The position numbers and the translations under genes were made by a program. A DNA stretch of 64,000 nt from Nocardioides kribbensis (GTDB taxonomy: Bacteria; Actinomycetota; Actinomycetes; Propionibacteriales; Nocardioidaceae). Position 1 is the first letter of the stretch. Every line of letters begins with the position of its first letter. Below are positions 53,219 to 61,397 of the stretch, piece after piece. Location: NCBI RefSeq assembly GCF_015070375.1, contig NZ_JADCLL010000002.1:434001-498000 (forward strand). The letters are read 5' to 3'. Under the pieces are notes generated by a model. That model had not been told where the DNA came from and made no database searches. It was given only the letters and a program-made list of their open reading frames with translations.

Positions 53219-54615
53219 CCGGCCGGCTTGCCCGCCCTCTCCAGCCAGGTGCGGAAGAGCGGCGACAGCTCGCGACCGGAGACCCGCTCCGCGAGCCGCA
53301 CGAGCTGCGCGGTGCGCACGCTGCCGTCCTCGTTGCGCTGCGCCCACAGCCGCACGATCCGGAAGAAGTCGTCGCCGCCGACCTCCTTGCGCAGTGCGTG
53401 CAACGTCATCGCCCCGCGGTTGTAGACCGGGCTGCCGAAGAGGTCGGCGGCGTCGGTGAACTCGGTGGGCGCCGGGCGCCACAGGGCGCCCGAGGCCGGG
53501 GTGGCGTACAGGTCGTCGAAGTGCTCCTGGGCGGTGTCACCGCCGTGGCGGGCGTCCCAGAGCCACTCGGCGTAGGTCGCGAAGCCCTCGGCCAGCCAGA
53601 TGTCGTGCCAGTCGACCAGGGTCACGGAGTCGCCGAACCACTGGTGCGCGGTCTCGTGGACGAGCGCACCGTCGGCGGCGCCGACCGAGGGGTAGAACGG
53701 GCGGGTCTGGGTCTCCAGCGCGTAGCCCACGTCGGCGTCGTCGACGACCAGCCCGGCGGCGTCGAAGGGGTAGGGGCCGAAGAGCCTCTCCTGGAAGGCG
53801 ATCACCTTCGGCAGCAGCCGCCGCGCCGCGGCGGCGTCGCCGCCGGTGACGTCGGTGAAGGACCAGATCGGGATCGTGCGGCCGTCGACCGACTCGGTCT
53901 GCGACTCGAAGACGTCGAACTGCCCGATCGAGACCATGGCCAGGTAGGTCGCCATCGGGTCGTCGGCCCGCCAGGTCCACGTGGTGGTGAGGCCCTCGTC
54001 GCGCTGGGAGACGAGCACGCCGTTGGCGGTGGCCTCGTAGCCGGTGGGCACGGTGAGGCGGAAGGTGTAGCGCGCCTTGTCGCCGGGGGTGTTGTTGGAG
54101 GGGATCCAGGTCATCGTGCCGACCGGCTCGCCCAGCGCGGTGGCGCCGTCGGCCGTGCGGACCCAGCCCTCGGTGGACCCGTCGGGGTCGATGTGCTCCT
54201 GCGGCTCCCCGGCGTAGTCGACGCGCACCGTGAAGCGCCCCCGGTCGAGTCCGCCGTCGGGGCGCACCGTGAGCTCGTGGCCGTCGCGCGAGAAGGCGGC
54301 CTGCTCGCCGTCGACCAGCACCCGCGACACGTCGAGACCCTCGAGGTCGAGGTCGAAGCGGCCCAGGTCGCGCGCCGCGACGGCGACGATCCGCGTCGTG
54401 GCGGTGAGCCGGTTGGTCACGGGCGTGTAGTCGAGCGACACGTCGTAGGACCGGACCTGGTAGCGCGCGTCGCCCTGCCGCGGGAAGAGCGTGTCACCGC
54501 CCGCACCGGCCTCGCTGCCGGCCTGGGCCGCGTACGCCGCCGGTGGCGCGAGCGCCACCACCCCGGTCGAGGCGAGGGCGAGGGTGGCCAGGGAGAGTCC
54601 GAGTCGTCGCAGCAC
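53212..54615 (-). CDS. Secreted M1-family zinc metallopeptidase
   Basis: 467 residues. A signal peptide (LRRLGLSLATLALASTGVVA, cleavage after AYA) is followed by the M1 N-terminal beta domain. The zinc site is ALVHETAHQWFGDSVTL (HExxH) with the third ligand Glu in DIWLAEGFATYAEWLW. MVSIGQFDVFE and DDADVGYALETQTRPFY form the substrate cleft. It is shorter than aminopeptidase N and ends after a helical domain, as in small exported M1 enzymes. GTG start. Confidence 0.93.
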   Translation of the reverse strand: MLRRLGLSLATLALASTGVVALAPPAAYAAQAGSEAGAGGDTLFPRQGDARYQVRSYDVSLDYTPVTNRLTATTRIVAVAARDLGRFDLDLEGLDVSRVLVDGEQAAFSRDGHELTVRPDGGLDRGRFTVRVDYAGEPQEHIDPDGSTEGWVRTADGATALGEPVGTMTWIPSNNTPGDKARYTFRLTVPTGYEATANGVLVSQRDEGLTTTWTWRADDPMATYLAMVSIGQFDVFESQTESVDGRTIPIWSFTDVTGGDAAAARRLLPKVIAFQERLFGPYPFDAAGLVVDDADVGYALETQTRPFYPSVGAADGALVHETAHQWFGDSVTLVDWHDIWLAEGFATYAEWLWDARHGGDTAQEHFDDLYATPASGALWRPAPTEFTDAADLFGSPVYNRGAMTLHALRKEVGGDDFFRIVRLWAQRNEDGSVRTAQLVRLAERVSGRELSPLFRTWLERAGKPAGY

Positions 54616-54654
54616 GTCTCGGACCCTACGCCCGCCCGACCCCGCCGGCACGCC

Positions 54655-55185
54655 TCAGCCGCGCCGCCGCATCGGCACGTGGGGGATGCCGTCCTCCAGG
54701 AACTCCGGCCCGTCGACGGCGAAGCCGAAGCCGGCGTACCAGCCCGCCAGCGGCGCCTGGGCGTCGAGCACGACGTCACGGCGCACCCCGCTCCCGGTCT
54801 CGGCCCCGGTCTCGCTCCCTGCCCCGTCGCACAGCGCCACGCACGCCTTCATCAGCGCGCCGCTGAGCCCCCGCCCGCGCCCCGCGGGATGCAGCACGAC
54901 CCGACCGATGCGCCACGTGTCGCCGTCGTCGAGCACCCGGGCGTAGCCCAGCACCGGGACCTCGTCGGGCCGCTCGGGGTCGGGGAGCACGACGTGGCGG
55001 GTGCCGGGCTCGGTGTCACGGCCGTCGAGGTCGGGGTAGGGGCAGGCCTGCTCGACCACGAAGACCTCCTGCCGCAGCCGCCACACGGCGTAGGCGACCG
55101 CCGGCGCGAGCCCCGCGAAGTCGCTCGACCACACCACCGGGCCGCCCGACGAACCGCCCGCCGCACCGCTCACGGGGCCGCTCAC
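54655..55185 (-). CDS. GNAT N-acetyltransferase, ElaA-like
   Basis: 176 residues. VAYAVWRLRQEVFVVEQACP, then YPDLDGRDTEPGTRHVVL, is the ElaA-type N-terminal block. VLGYARVLDDGDTWRIGRVV and LHPAGRGRGLSGALM carry the acetyl-CoA loop (R-G-R-G-L-S). AQAPLAGWYAGFGF is the C-terminal part. Short repeat-derived inserts (GSETGAETGSG and the N-terminal SGPVSG) interrupt it. GTG overlaps the upstream hydrolase stop. Substrate unknown. Confidence 0.88.
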   Translation of the reverse strand: MSGPVSGAAGGSSGGPVVWSSDFAGLAPAVAYAVWRLRQEVFVVEQACPYPDLDGRDTEPGTRHVVLPDPERPDEVPVLGYARVLDDGDTWRIGRVVLHPAGRGRGLSGALMKACVALCDGAGSETGAETGSGVRRDVVLDAQAPLAGWYAGFGFAVDGPEFLEDGIPHVPMRRRG

Positions 55186-56102
55186 CGGGCCGACCCCCGC
55201 AGGAAGTCCTCGACGGTGCGCCGGGCCCGACGCGCCTCGGGGATGAGCGGCAGGATCGGGTAGACGTGGATGAGGTCGGGCTCCTCGACGTAGGTGAGGT
55301 CCCACCCGGCCTCGGCCGCCCGCCGCGCCAGCAGCCGTACGCCGGGGACGAGCAGGTCGCGCGTGCCGCAGAGCACGAGCGCCGGCGGCAGGCCGGAGAG
55401 GTCGCCCAGCGCCGGGGAGACCTCGGGGCGGGCCAGGTCGTCGGGGGAGCCGGCCCACCAGTCGGCGTAGGCGTGCAGCTTGGACTCGAAGAGCCACGGG
55501 TCGCGCGCCGCGAACCACCGGGTCGCCGGCGTGGAGGTGGTGAGGTCGACCCAGGGGGAGAGCAGCAGCAGCCGCTCCAGCGACCCCGCCGGGTCGAGAC
55601 CGCGGTCGCGCACGCTCTGGGCCACGGCCAGCGCGATGCCGCCGCCGGCGGAGTCGCCGCCCAGCAGCACCGGGCCGTGGGCGCAGGCGCGCGCGACGAC
55701 GTCGACGAGCCGGTCGTGGGAGTCGGCCCAGGTGCTGCCCGGGGCCAGCGGGTAGTCGGGCAGCACGACCCGCACCCCGAGCCGGCGGGCGAGCGCGGCG
55801 GCGTAGCGCACGTGGAAGGGGTCGATGCCGGCGATGTAGGCGCCGCCGTGCATCCACACCAGGGTCCGCTCGGGCTCGACCCCGCGCGGGGCGAGCACGT
55901 GCACGTCGAAGCCGGCGGAGGAGTCGGTGACCAGGGTGAAGCGCCGCGCGAAGCCGGGCACCAGCCCCGTCGCCAGCCCGGGCGCGCGGCGTGCCTGCCC
56001 CTCGAGCACGCGCTCGCGCTCCTCGGGCAGCGAGCTCAGCTCGCCGGCCCGGCGCAGTCGGGGGATGAGGGTCGCGAGGAGCTGGTGGCGGAGGCTCGGC
56101 AC
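55182..56102 (-). CDS. Alpha/beta hydrolase, hormone-sensitive-lipase type
   Basis: 306 residues. The oxyanion motif HGGAYIAG, nucleophile GGDSAGGGIALA (Ser near 148), acid in LCGTRDLLVPG and His in EPDLIHVYP give the complete triad of the HSL/bacterial esterase family IV. No signal peptide. It probably hydrolyses short-chain esters in the cytoplasm. GTG start; coupled to the downstream GNAT gene by GTGA. Confidence 0.92.
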   Translation of the reverse strand: MPSLRHQLLATLIPRLRRAGELSSLPEERERVLEGQARRAPGLATGLVPGFARRFTLVTDSSAGFDVHVLAPRGVEPERTLVWMHGGAYIAGIDPFHVRYAAALARRLGVRVVLPDYPLAPGSTWADSHDRLVDVVARACAHGPVLLGGDSAGGGIALAVAQSVRDRGLDPAGSLERLLLLSPWVDLTTSTPATRWFAARDPWLFESKLHAYADWWAGSPDDLARPEVSPALGDLSGLPPALVLCGTRDLLVPGVRLLARRAAEAGWDLTYVEEPDLIHVYPILPLIPEARRARRTVEDFLRGSAR

Positions 56103-56236
56103 GCCGGAAGCCTCTCAGACCCCGCCAGCAGCGCCCACCGACCGGGCGCCGGGTGGCCACGGCCCGGCGCCCGACCGTGCCGGACCGGACGGCGACCCGC
56201 CGCCGACCTGCCGGCGACCTACACTGGCCGCAGAAG

Positions 56237-56344
56237 ACAGGGGAGCACGACCGGCCACCGGTGGCGTGCTGAGAGTGCGGACGACGAGTCGCGTCGTACC
56301 GCAGACCCTCCGAACCTGCTCCGGTTAGCACCGGCGAAGGGAGT
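56237..56344 (+). ncRNA. TPP riboswitch (THI element)
   Basis: AGGGGAGC opens P1/P2, GCTGAGAGTGCGG is the conserved pyrimidine-sensor strand, and GACCCTCCGAACCTGCTCCG with GCGAAGGGAGTCC completes the pyrophosphate side and P1. It ends 5 nt before thiB, so thiamine pyrophosphate is expected to block translation start of the thiBPQ operon directly. Confidence 0.95.
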
Positions 56345-56348
56345 CCAC

Positions 56349-57467
56349 ATGAGGCGTGCGCGCGCACTCACCGTCCTGACCACCGCGGTGGTCCTCGGCC
56401 TCACCCCGGCCTGCTCGCTGGTCGGCAGCGGCGACGACGACCCGACCGCCGCCGACACGGGCGGTGCGGGCTCCTCCACCGGCGCCGGCGGCACCGAGGG
56501 GGCCACCGGCGACGGCAGCGAGGTCGTGCTGGTCACCCACGAGTCGTTCTTCCTGCCCCAGAAGGTCGAGCGGGCCTTCGAGCAGCAGTCGGGCTACGAC
56601 CTCGTGGTCCGAGCCTCCGGTGACGCCGGCAGCCTCACCAACAGGCTGGTCCTGACCCAGGACTCCCCGACCGGCGACGTGGCCTTCGGCGTCGACAACA
56701 CCTTCGCCTCCCGCGCGCTGGAGGAGGGCGTCTTCGCCCCCTACGCCTTCGACGCCCCCGCCGGGGTCTCCGACTACGCCGTGCCCGGCGACGACGAGCA
56801 GGCCCTGACCGCCGTCGACAACGGCAACGTGTGCGTCAACGTCGACGAGACGTGGTTCGCCGAGCGCGAGCTCGAGCCGCCGGCCTCGCTCGACGACCTC
56901 ACCGACCCCGCCTACCGCGACCTGCTCGTCGTGCCCGGAGCCACGACCAGCTCCCCGGGCCTGGCCTTCCTGCTGGCCACGATCGCGGAGTACGGCGAGG
57001 ACTGGCCCGACTACTGGGCCGACCTCATGGACAACGGCGCCAAGCTCGTCGACGGCTGGTCGGACGCCTACCAGACCGACTTCACCCAGGGCGGCGGCTC
57101 CGGCGACCGCCCGGTCGTGGTCTCCTACGACTCCTCCCCGGCCTTCACCCTTGCCGACGACGGCACCTCGACCACCCGGGCGCTGCTCGACACCTGCTTC
57201 CAGCAGGTCGAGTACGTCGGGGTCCTGGCGGGCGCGGAGAACGTGGCCGGGGCCGAGGCGCTGGTGCGTTTCATGACCGGGCCGGAGGTGCAGGCCGCGC
57301 TGCCGGAGTCGATGTACGTCTTCCCGGTCGTCGAGGGCACCGAGCTGCCGGCCGACTGGGCGCAGCACGCCGAGCGCCCCACCGACCCCTACGAGGTCGA
57401 CCCCGCCGAGATCGCCACCGAGCGCGCCACGTGGCTGCAGGAGTGGACGGACGTCGTCACCCGGTGA
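56349..57467 (+). CDS. thiB: Thiamine ABC transporter substrate-binding lipoprotein
   Basis: 372 residues. A lipoprotein signal (ALTVLTTAVVLGLTPACS, Cys near 22) and Gly/Ser linker precede the periplasmic-type binding domain. VVLVTHESFFLPQKVERAFE, DVAFGVDNTFASRALEEGVF and PVVVSYDSSPAF match ThiB-family proteins. It captures thiamine or its phosphates at the cell surface for ThiPQ. The TPP riboswitch directly upstream confirms the substrate. Stop overlaps thiP. Confidence 0.94.
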   Translation: MRRARALTVLTTAVVLGLTPACSLVGSGDDDPTAADTGGAGSSTGAGGTEGATGDGSEVVLVTHESFFLPQKVERAFEQQSGYDLVVRASGDAGSLTNRLVLTQDSPTGDVAFGVDNTFASRALEEGVFAPYAFDAPAGVSDYAVPGDDEQALTAVDNGNVCVNVDETWFAERELEPPASLDDLTDPAYRDLLVVPGATTSSPGLAFLLATIAEYGEDWPDYWADLMDNGAKLVDGWSDAYQTDFTQGGGSGDRPVVVSYDSSPAFTLADDGTSTTRALLDTCFQQVEYVGVLAGAENVAGAEALVRFMTGPEVQAALPESMYVFPVVEGTELPADWAQHAERPTDPYEVDPAEIATERATWLQEWTDVVTR

Positions 57468-59098
57468 GACGTGGGCTGACCCTGCTGGCGCTCGCGGCGC
57501 TGCCGGTGGCGGTGCTGGCGGTCTTCTTCGTGCTGCCGGTGAGCGGCATGCTCGCGCGGGGCTTCGTCGTCGACGGCGTGCTCGACCCGGGCGCCGTGCT
57601 CGAGGTGCTGGGCCGCGAGCGGGTGCACCGGGTGCTGTGGTTCACCGTCTGGTCGGCGACGGTGGCCACGGCGCTGTCGGTGCTGCTGGGCCTTCCGGCC
57701 GCCTTCGCCCTGCACCGCCTCGACTTCCCGCTGCGCCGTGTGGTGCGCGCCGCGCTGCTCGTGCCCTTCGTGCTGCCGACCGTGGTCGTCGGCATCGCCT
57801 TCCGCCAGCTGCTGGGCGAGGCGGGCCCGCTGGCCTTCCTCGGCCTCGACGGCAGCCCGGTGGCGATCGTGGCGGGCCTGGTCTTCTTCAACGTCGCCGT
57901 GGTCATCCGCGGCGTGGGCGCGGCGTGGGAGTCGCTCGACCCGCGCCCGGGCGAGGCGGCCGCGGCGCTGGGTGCGAGCCCGCTGCAGGTGCTGCGCACC
58001 GTGACGCTGCCGGCGCTGCGCCCGGCGATCGTGTCGTCGGCCAGCGTGGTCTTCCTCTTCTGCGCCACCGCCTTCGGCGTCGTGCTGACCCTGGGCGGGC
58101 TCCGCTACTCCTCGGTGGAGACCGAGATCTACCTGCTCACCACCAACCTGCTCGACCTCCAGGCGGCCGCGGCCCTGTCGATCCTGCAGCTCGTGGCGGT
58201 CACCGCGCTGCTGCTGGTGGCCGCGCGGCTGCGGGCGGTGCCCGACCCGACGCTGGCGCGCGTCGTGCCCCGCCCGCGCCGCCCCCGCCGCGGCGACCTC
58301 CCCCAGCTGGGCGCCACCGCGCTGCTGCTCGTGGTGGTCGCCGCGCCCGTGGCGGTGCTGGTGAGCGGCTCGCTGCGCGTCGACGACGCCTGGAGCCTGG
58401 GCAACTACCGCGCCCTGCGCACCCCCGGCGAGGGCGGCGCCCTGCTGGTGCCGGTGACCGACGCGCTGCTCACCTCGCTGCGCACCGCGGTGGACGCGAC
58501 CTGGATGTCGCTGACCCTGGGCCTGCTGGTGGCCGTCGTGGTCACCCGGGGCTCCCGCGGGCGGGCCGAGCGGCGGGTGCGTGCGGCCCTCGACGGCTTC
58601 TTCATGCTGCCCCTGGGCGTCTCGGCGGTGACGCTCGGCTTCGGCTTCCTCATCACCCTCGACTCCCCGCCGCTCGACCTGCGCGACTCCCCGCTGCTGG
58701 TGCCGGTGGCCCAGGCGCTGGTGGCGCTGCCGCTGGTGGTGCGCACGATCGCCCCCGTGCTCGGCGGCGTCGACGACCGGCAGCGCCAGGCGGCCGCCTC
58801 GCTGGGCGCCGGGGCCTGGCGCACCGTGCTCACCGTCGACCTGCCGGTGGTGTGGCGCCCCCTGCTGGCCGCCGCCGGCTTCGCCTTCGCGGTGTCGCTG
58901 GGGGAGTTCGGGGCCACGTCCTTCCTCGCGCGCGAGGAGTCCCCGACCCTGCCGGTGGTCATCTACCGCCTCATCGGCAGCCCCGGAGCCATGAACTACG
59001 GCATGGCCCTGGCCGCCTCCGTGGTGCTGGCCGCGGCCACGGCCGGTGTGATGCTGGCCGTCGAGCGGCTGCGCGTGCCGTCGCTGGGGGCCCTGTGA
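57464..59098 (+). CDS. thiP: Thiamine ABC transporter permease
   Basis: 544 residues with two permease halves of about six helices each. Each half has an EAA loop contacting the ATPase (EAAAALGASPLQVLRTVTLP near 170, and RQAAASLGAGAWRTVLTVDL near 450). The fused double permease matches ThiP architecture. GTG overlaps the thiB stop. The gene ends in a 12-bp microsatellite that creates four in-frame TGA codons (59096, 59108, 59120, 59132). Confidence 0.93.
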   Translation: MRRGLTLLALAALPVAVLAVFFVLPVSGMLARGFVVDGVLDPGAVLEVLGRERVHRVLWFTVWSATVATALSVLLGLPAAFALHRLDFPLRRVVRAALLVPFVLPTVVVGIAFRQLLGEAGPLAFLGLDGSPVAIVAGLVFFNVAVVIRGVGAAWESLDPRPGEAAAALGASPLQVLRTVTLPALRPAIVSSASVVFLFCATAFGVVLTLGGLRYSSVETEIYLLTTNLLDLQAAAALSILQLVAVTALLLVAARLRAVPDPTLARVVPRPRRPRRGDLPQLGATALLLVVVAAPVAVLVSGSLRVDDAWSLGNYRALRTPGEGGALLVPVTDALLTSLRTAVDATWMSLTLGLLVAVVVTRGSRGRAERRVRAALDGFFMLPLGVSAVTLGFGFLITLDSPPLDLRDSPLLVPVAQALVALPLVVRTIAPVLGGVDDRQRQAAASLGAGAWRTVLTVDLPVVWRPLLAAAGFAFAVSLGEFGATSFLAREESPTLPVVIYRLIGSPGAMNYGMALAASVVLAAATAGVMLAVERLRVPSLGAL

Positions 59099-59143
59099 CC
59101 GGCCCTGTGACCGGCCCTGTGACCGGCCCCGTGACCGGCCCGA
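59096..59143 (+). repeat. 12-bp microsatellite between thiP and thiQ
   Basis: TGACCGGCCCTG repeats about four times starting at the thiP stop. Because 12 is a multiple of three, every copy supplies another in-frame stop. The thiQ ribosome site ACAGGAGGAG follows directly. Confidence 0.85.
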
Positions 59144-59159
59144 CGACAGGAGGAGCGCG

Positions 59160-60221
59160 ATGCTCGCGCTGAGCGACGTCTCGGTGTCCTACGACGGCCG
59201 CCCGGCCGTGAGCGGGGTCGACCTCGACCTCCCCGACGGGCAGGTGCTCGCCGTGCTGGGACCCTCGGGGTGCGGCAAGTCGACGCTGCTGCGCGCGGTG
59301 GCCGGCCTCGAGCCCGCGACGGGCCGGATCGCGTGGGACGGCGACGACCTGGCCCGCGTGCCGACCCACAGGCGGGGCTTCGCGCTGATGTTCCAGGACG
59401 GGCAGCTCTTCGGCCACCTCACCGTCGGGCGCAACGTCGGCTACGCCCTGCGCCTGCGGCGCCGCTCGCGCTCCGGGGCCCGCGAGGAGGCCCGCCGCGT
59501 CAAGGAGCTGCTCGAGCTGGTCGGGCTCACCGGCTACGCCGACCGGCTGCCCGGCACGCTGTCGGGCGGGGAGCGCCAGCGGGTGGCGCTGGCCCGCTCG
59601 CTGGCCGTCGAGCCCCGGCTGCTGCTGCTCGACGAGCCGCTGTCGGCCCTCGACGCCGGGCTGCGCGAGCGGCTGGCCGTGGAGCTGCGCGACATCCTGC
59701 GCCGCGCCGGCACGACCGCGCTGATGGTGACCCATGACCACGAGGAGGCCTTCACCGTGGCCGACCGGCTCGCGGTGATGCGGGAGGGGCGCCTGGTGCA
59801 GCACGGTGACATCGGCGAGGTGTGGCGCCACCCCGTCGACGAGGCCACCGCCCTCTTCCTGGGCTACGCCCGCGTCCTGCACGGCCCCGCGGCCGACCGG
59901 GTGCTGGCGGCGGCCGGCCGGCCCGTCGCCGCGGGCGGGGCCACGGCGGTCGCCGTACGCCGCTCCGCGCTGCAGCTGGCCGCCCCCGGGCAGCCGGGCG
60001 CGCAGGCGGGTGCGCAGGAGGGCGCGCTGGCGGCGACGGTGCGCTCGCTGCGGGGCACGCCGGAGCAGCTGCGGCTGGTGCTCGACGTCGACGGGGTGGG
60101 CGAGGTCGACGCCGTGGCGGGCCTCGACCACCGCGTGGCGCCGGGCGACCGGGTGGGCGTGGTGGTGGACGCCACGCGGCTCGCGGTGCTCCCCGGGGCG
60201 CGCGGAGGGGGCGAAGCGTAG
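59160..60221 (+). CDS. thiQ: Thiamine ABC transporter ATP-binding protein
   Basis: 353 residues. Walker A is GPSGCGKST, the Q-loop lies in FALMFQDGQLF, the signature is LSGGERQR, Walker B is LLLLDEP, and the switch His is in MVTHDHEEA. A C-terminal TOBE-like domain of about 110 residues follows, as in the longer MalK/CysA-type subfamily. It powers ThiP. ATG follows AGGAGGAG. Confidence 0.94.
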   Translation: MLALSDVSVSYDGRPAVSGVDLDLPDGQVLAVLGPSGCGKSTLLRAVAGLEPATGRIAWDGDDLARVPTHRRGFALMFQDGQLFGHLTVGRNVGYALRLRRRSRSGAREEARRVKELLELVGLTGYADRLPGTLSGGERQRVALARSLAVEPRLLLLDEPLSALDAGLRERLAVELRDILRRAGTTALMVTHDHEEAFTVADRLAVMREGRLVQHGDIGEVWRHPVDEATALFLGYARVLHGPAADRVLAAAGRPVAAGGATAVAVRRSALQLAAPGQPGAQAGAQEGALAATVRSLRGTPEQLRLVLDVDGVGEVDAVAGLDHRVAPGDRVGVVVDATRLAVLPGARGGGEA

Positions 60222-60244
60222 GGACAGTCCTTACACTGACCTGC

Positions 60245-61291
60245 GTGTATCGCCGCGCCTACGTCCTCCTCGTGGTCACCGCGATCGGGATGGGCCTGTG
60301 GGCCGTCATCACCGCCGCCGTGCTCGACCAGGGCCTCGTCGACCCCGAGGGCAGCTTCCTCGGCCCGTCGTGGCTGCGCCTGCCGCTGCTGCTGCTCGGC
60401 GCGCTGCTGCTCGACCTGCTGCCACGCACGCTGTGGTACTCCAAGGGCCGCCCGACGCTGATGCCGGCGATCGTGCGCGAGCGCCTGCGCTCGCACTGGA
60501 ACAAGGAGCGCCTGACGCTGGTCGCGCTCGGCATCATCTGCTTCTACGTCGTCTACGTCTGCTACCGCAACATCAAGTCCTACCTCCCGCTCGTCTCCGA
60601 CCGGATGTACGACCGCGAGCTGCACCTGCTCGACCGCGCCCTCTTCTTCGGCAACGACCCCGCGATCGTGCTGCACGACCTGCTCGGCACCACCGTCGCC
60701 GCCCACCTGCTCAGCTACATCTACCTGTGGTTCCTGCCGCTGGTGCCGCTGGCGGTCACGGCCTGGCTGGTGTGGTCGCGCAACATGTCCTACGGCTACT
60801 GGTTCGTCACCTCGCAGTGCGTGGCCTGGACCCTCGGCACGATCTCCTACTACGCCCTGCCCACCCTGGGCCCGGGCCTGGAGTACGTCGCGATCTACCA
60901 GCCGCTGGCCGACACACCGACGACGTCGTTGATGGAGTCGCTGGTCTACACCCGGCAGAGCTACATGATCCCGGGCCTGGAGGGCCAGGTGCAGTCGGTC
61001 GCCGGCTTCGCCAGCCTCCACACCGCCATCACGCTGCTGGTGGCCCTCATGGTGCAGTTCACGCTGCAGAACCGCATCCTGAAGGTCGTCTTCTGGGTCA
61101 ACTTCGGCGTCACCGTCGTCGCCACCCTCTACTTCGGCTGGCACTACATCGCCGACGACATCGCCGGCATCATGATCGCGCTGGTCGCCTTCTACGTCGG
61201 CGGCCTGGCCAGCGGGCAGAAGTTCGACCGCTACCCGCTGCAGTCGCACCCGACGACCACCACCTCCAAGGTGCCGGTCTCCCGCGACTGA
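60245..61291 (+). CDS. PAP2-family membrane protein
   Basis: 348 residues with about seven helices. The PAP2_3 motifs are SVAGFASLHTAITLLVALMV and FGWHYIADDIAGIMIALVA, and YYALPTLGPGLEY precedes them, like the inositol-phosphorylceramide/phosphatidic phosphatase group. The N-terminal third is an extra membrane domain. GTG start with a TACACT -10-like box close upstream suggests a leaderless or very short leader transcript. Substrate unknown. Confidence 0.87.
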   Translation: MYRRAYVLLVVTAIGMGLWAVITAAVLDQGLVDPEGSFLGPSWLRLPLLLLGALLLDLLPRTLWYSKGRPTLMPAIVRERLRSHWNKERLTLVALGIICFYVVYVCYRNIKSYLPLVSDRMYDRELHLLDRALFFGNDPAIVLHDLLGTTVAAHLLSYIYLWFLPLVPLAVTAWLVWSRNMSYGYWFVTSQCVAWTLGTISYYALPTLGPGLEYVAIYQPLADTPTTSLMESLVYTRQSYMIPGLEGQVQSVAGFASLHTAITLLVALMVQFTLQNRILKVVFWVNFGVTVVATLYFGWHYIADDIAGIMIALVAFYVGGLASGQKFDRYPLQSHPTTTTSKVPVSRD

Positions 61292-61397
61292 GCCCCCGCC
61301 CCGGCCGCGCCCGCCGGCGCGCCCGGGTCTCACCCGTGAGGGCGGCAGATCCGGCGTTTTCCTGGGCGCCCCGGTGACCCGCGAGTAGCGTCGGGGC

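Noticed and set aside
52714..55263. Long plus-strand frame spanning tetR to the hydrolase
   Set aside because: It crosses two convergent genes and is explained by lack of AT-rich stop codons; no recognisable protein.
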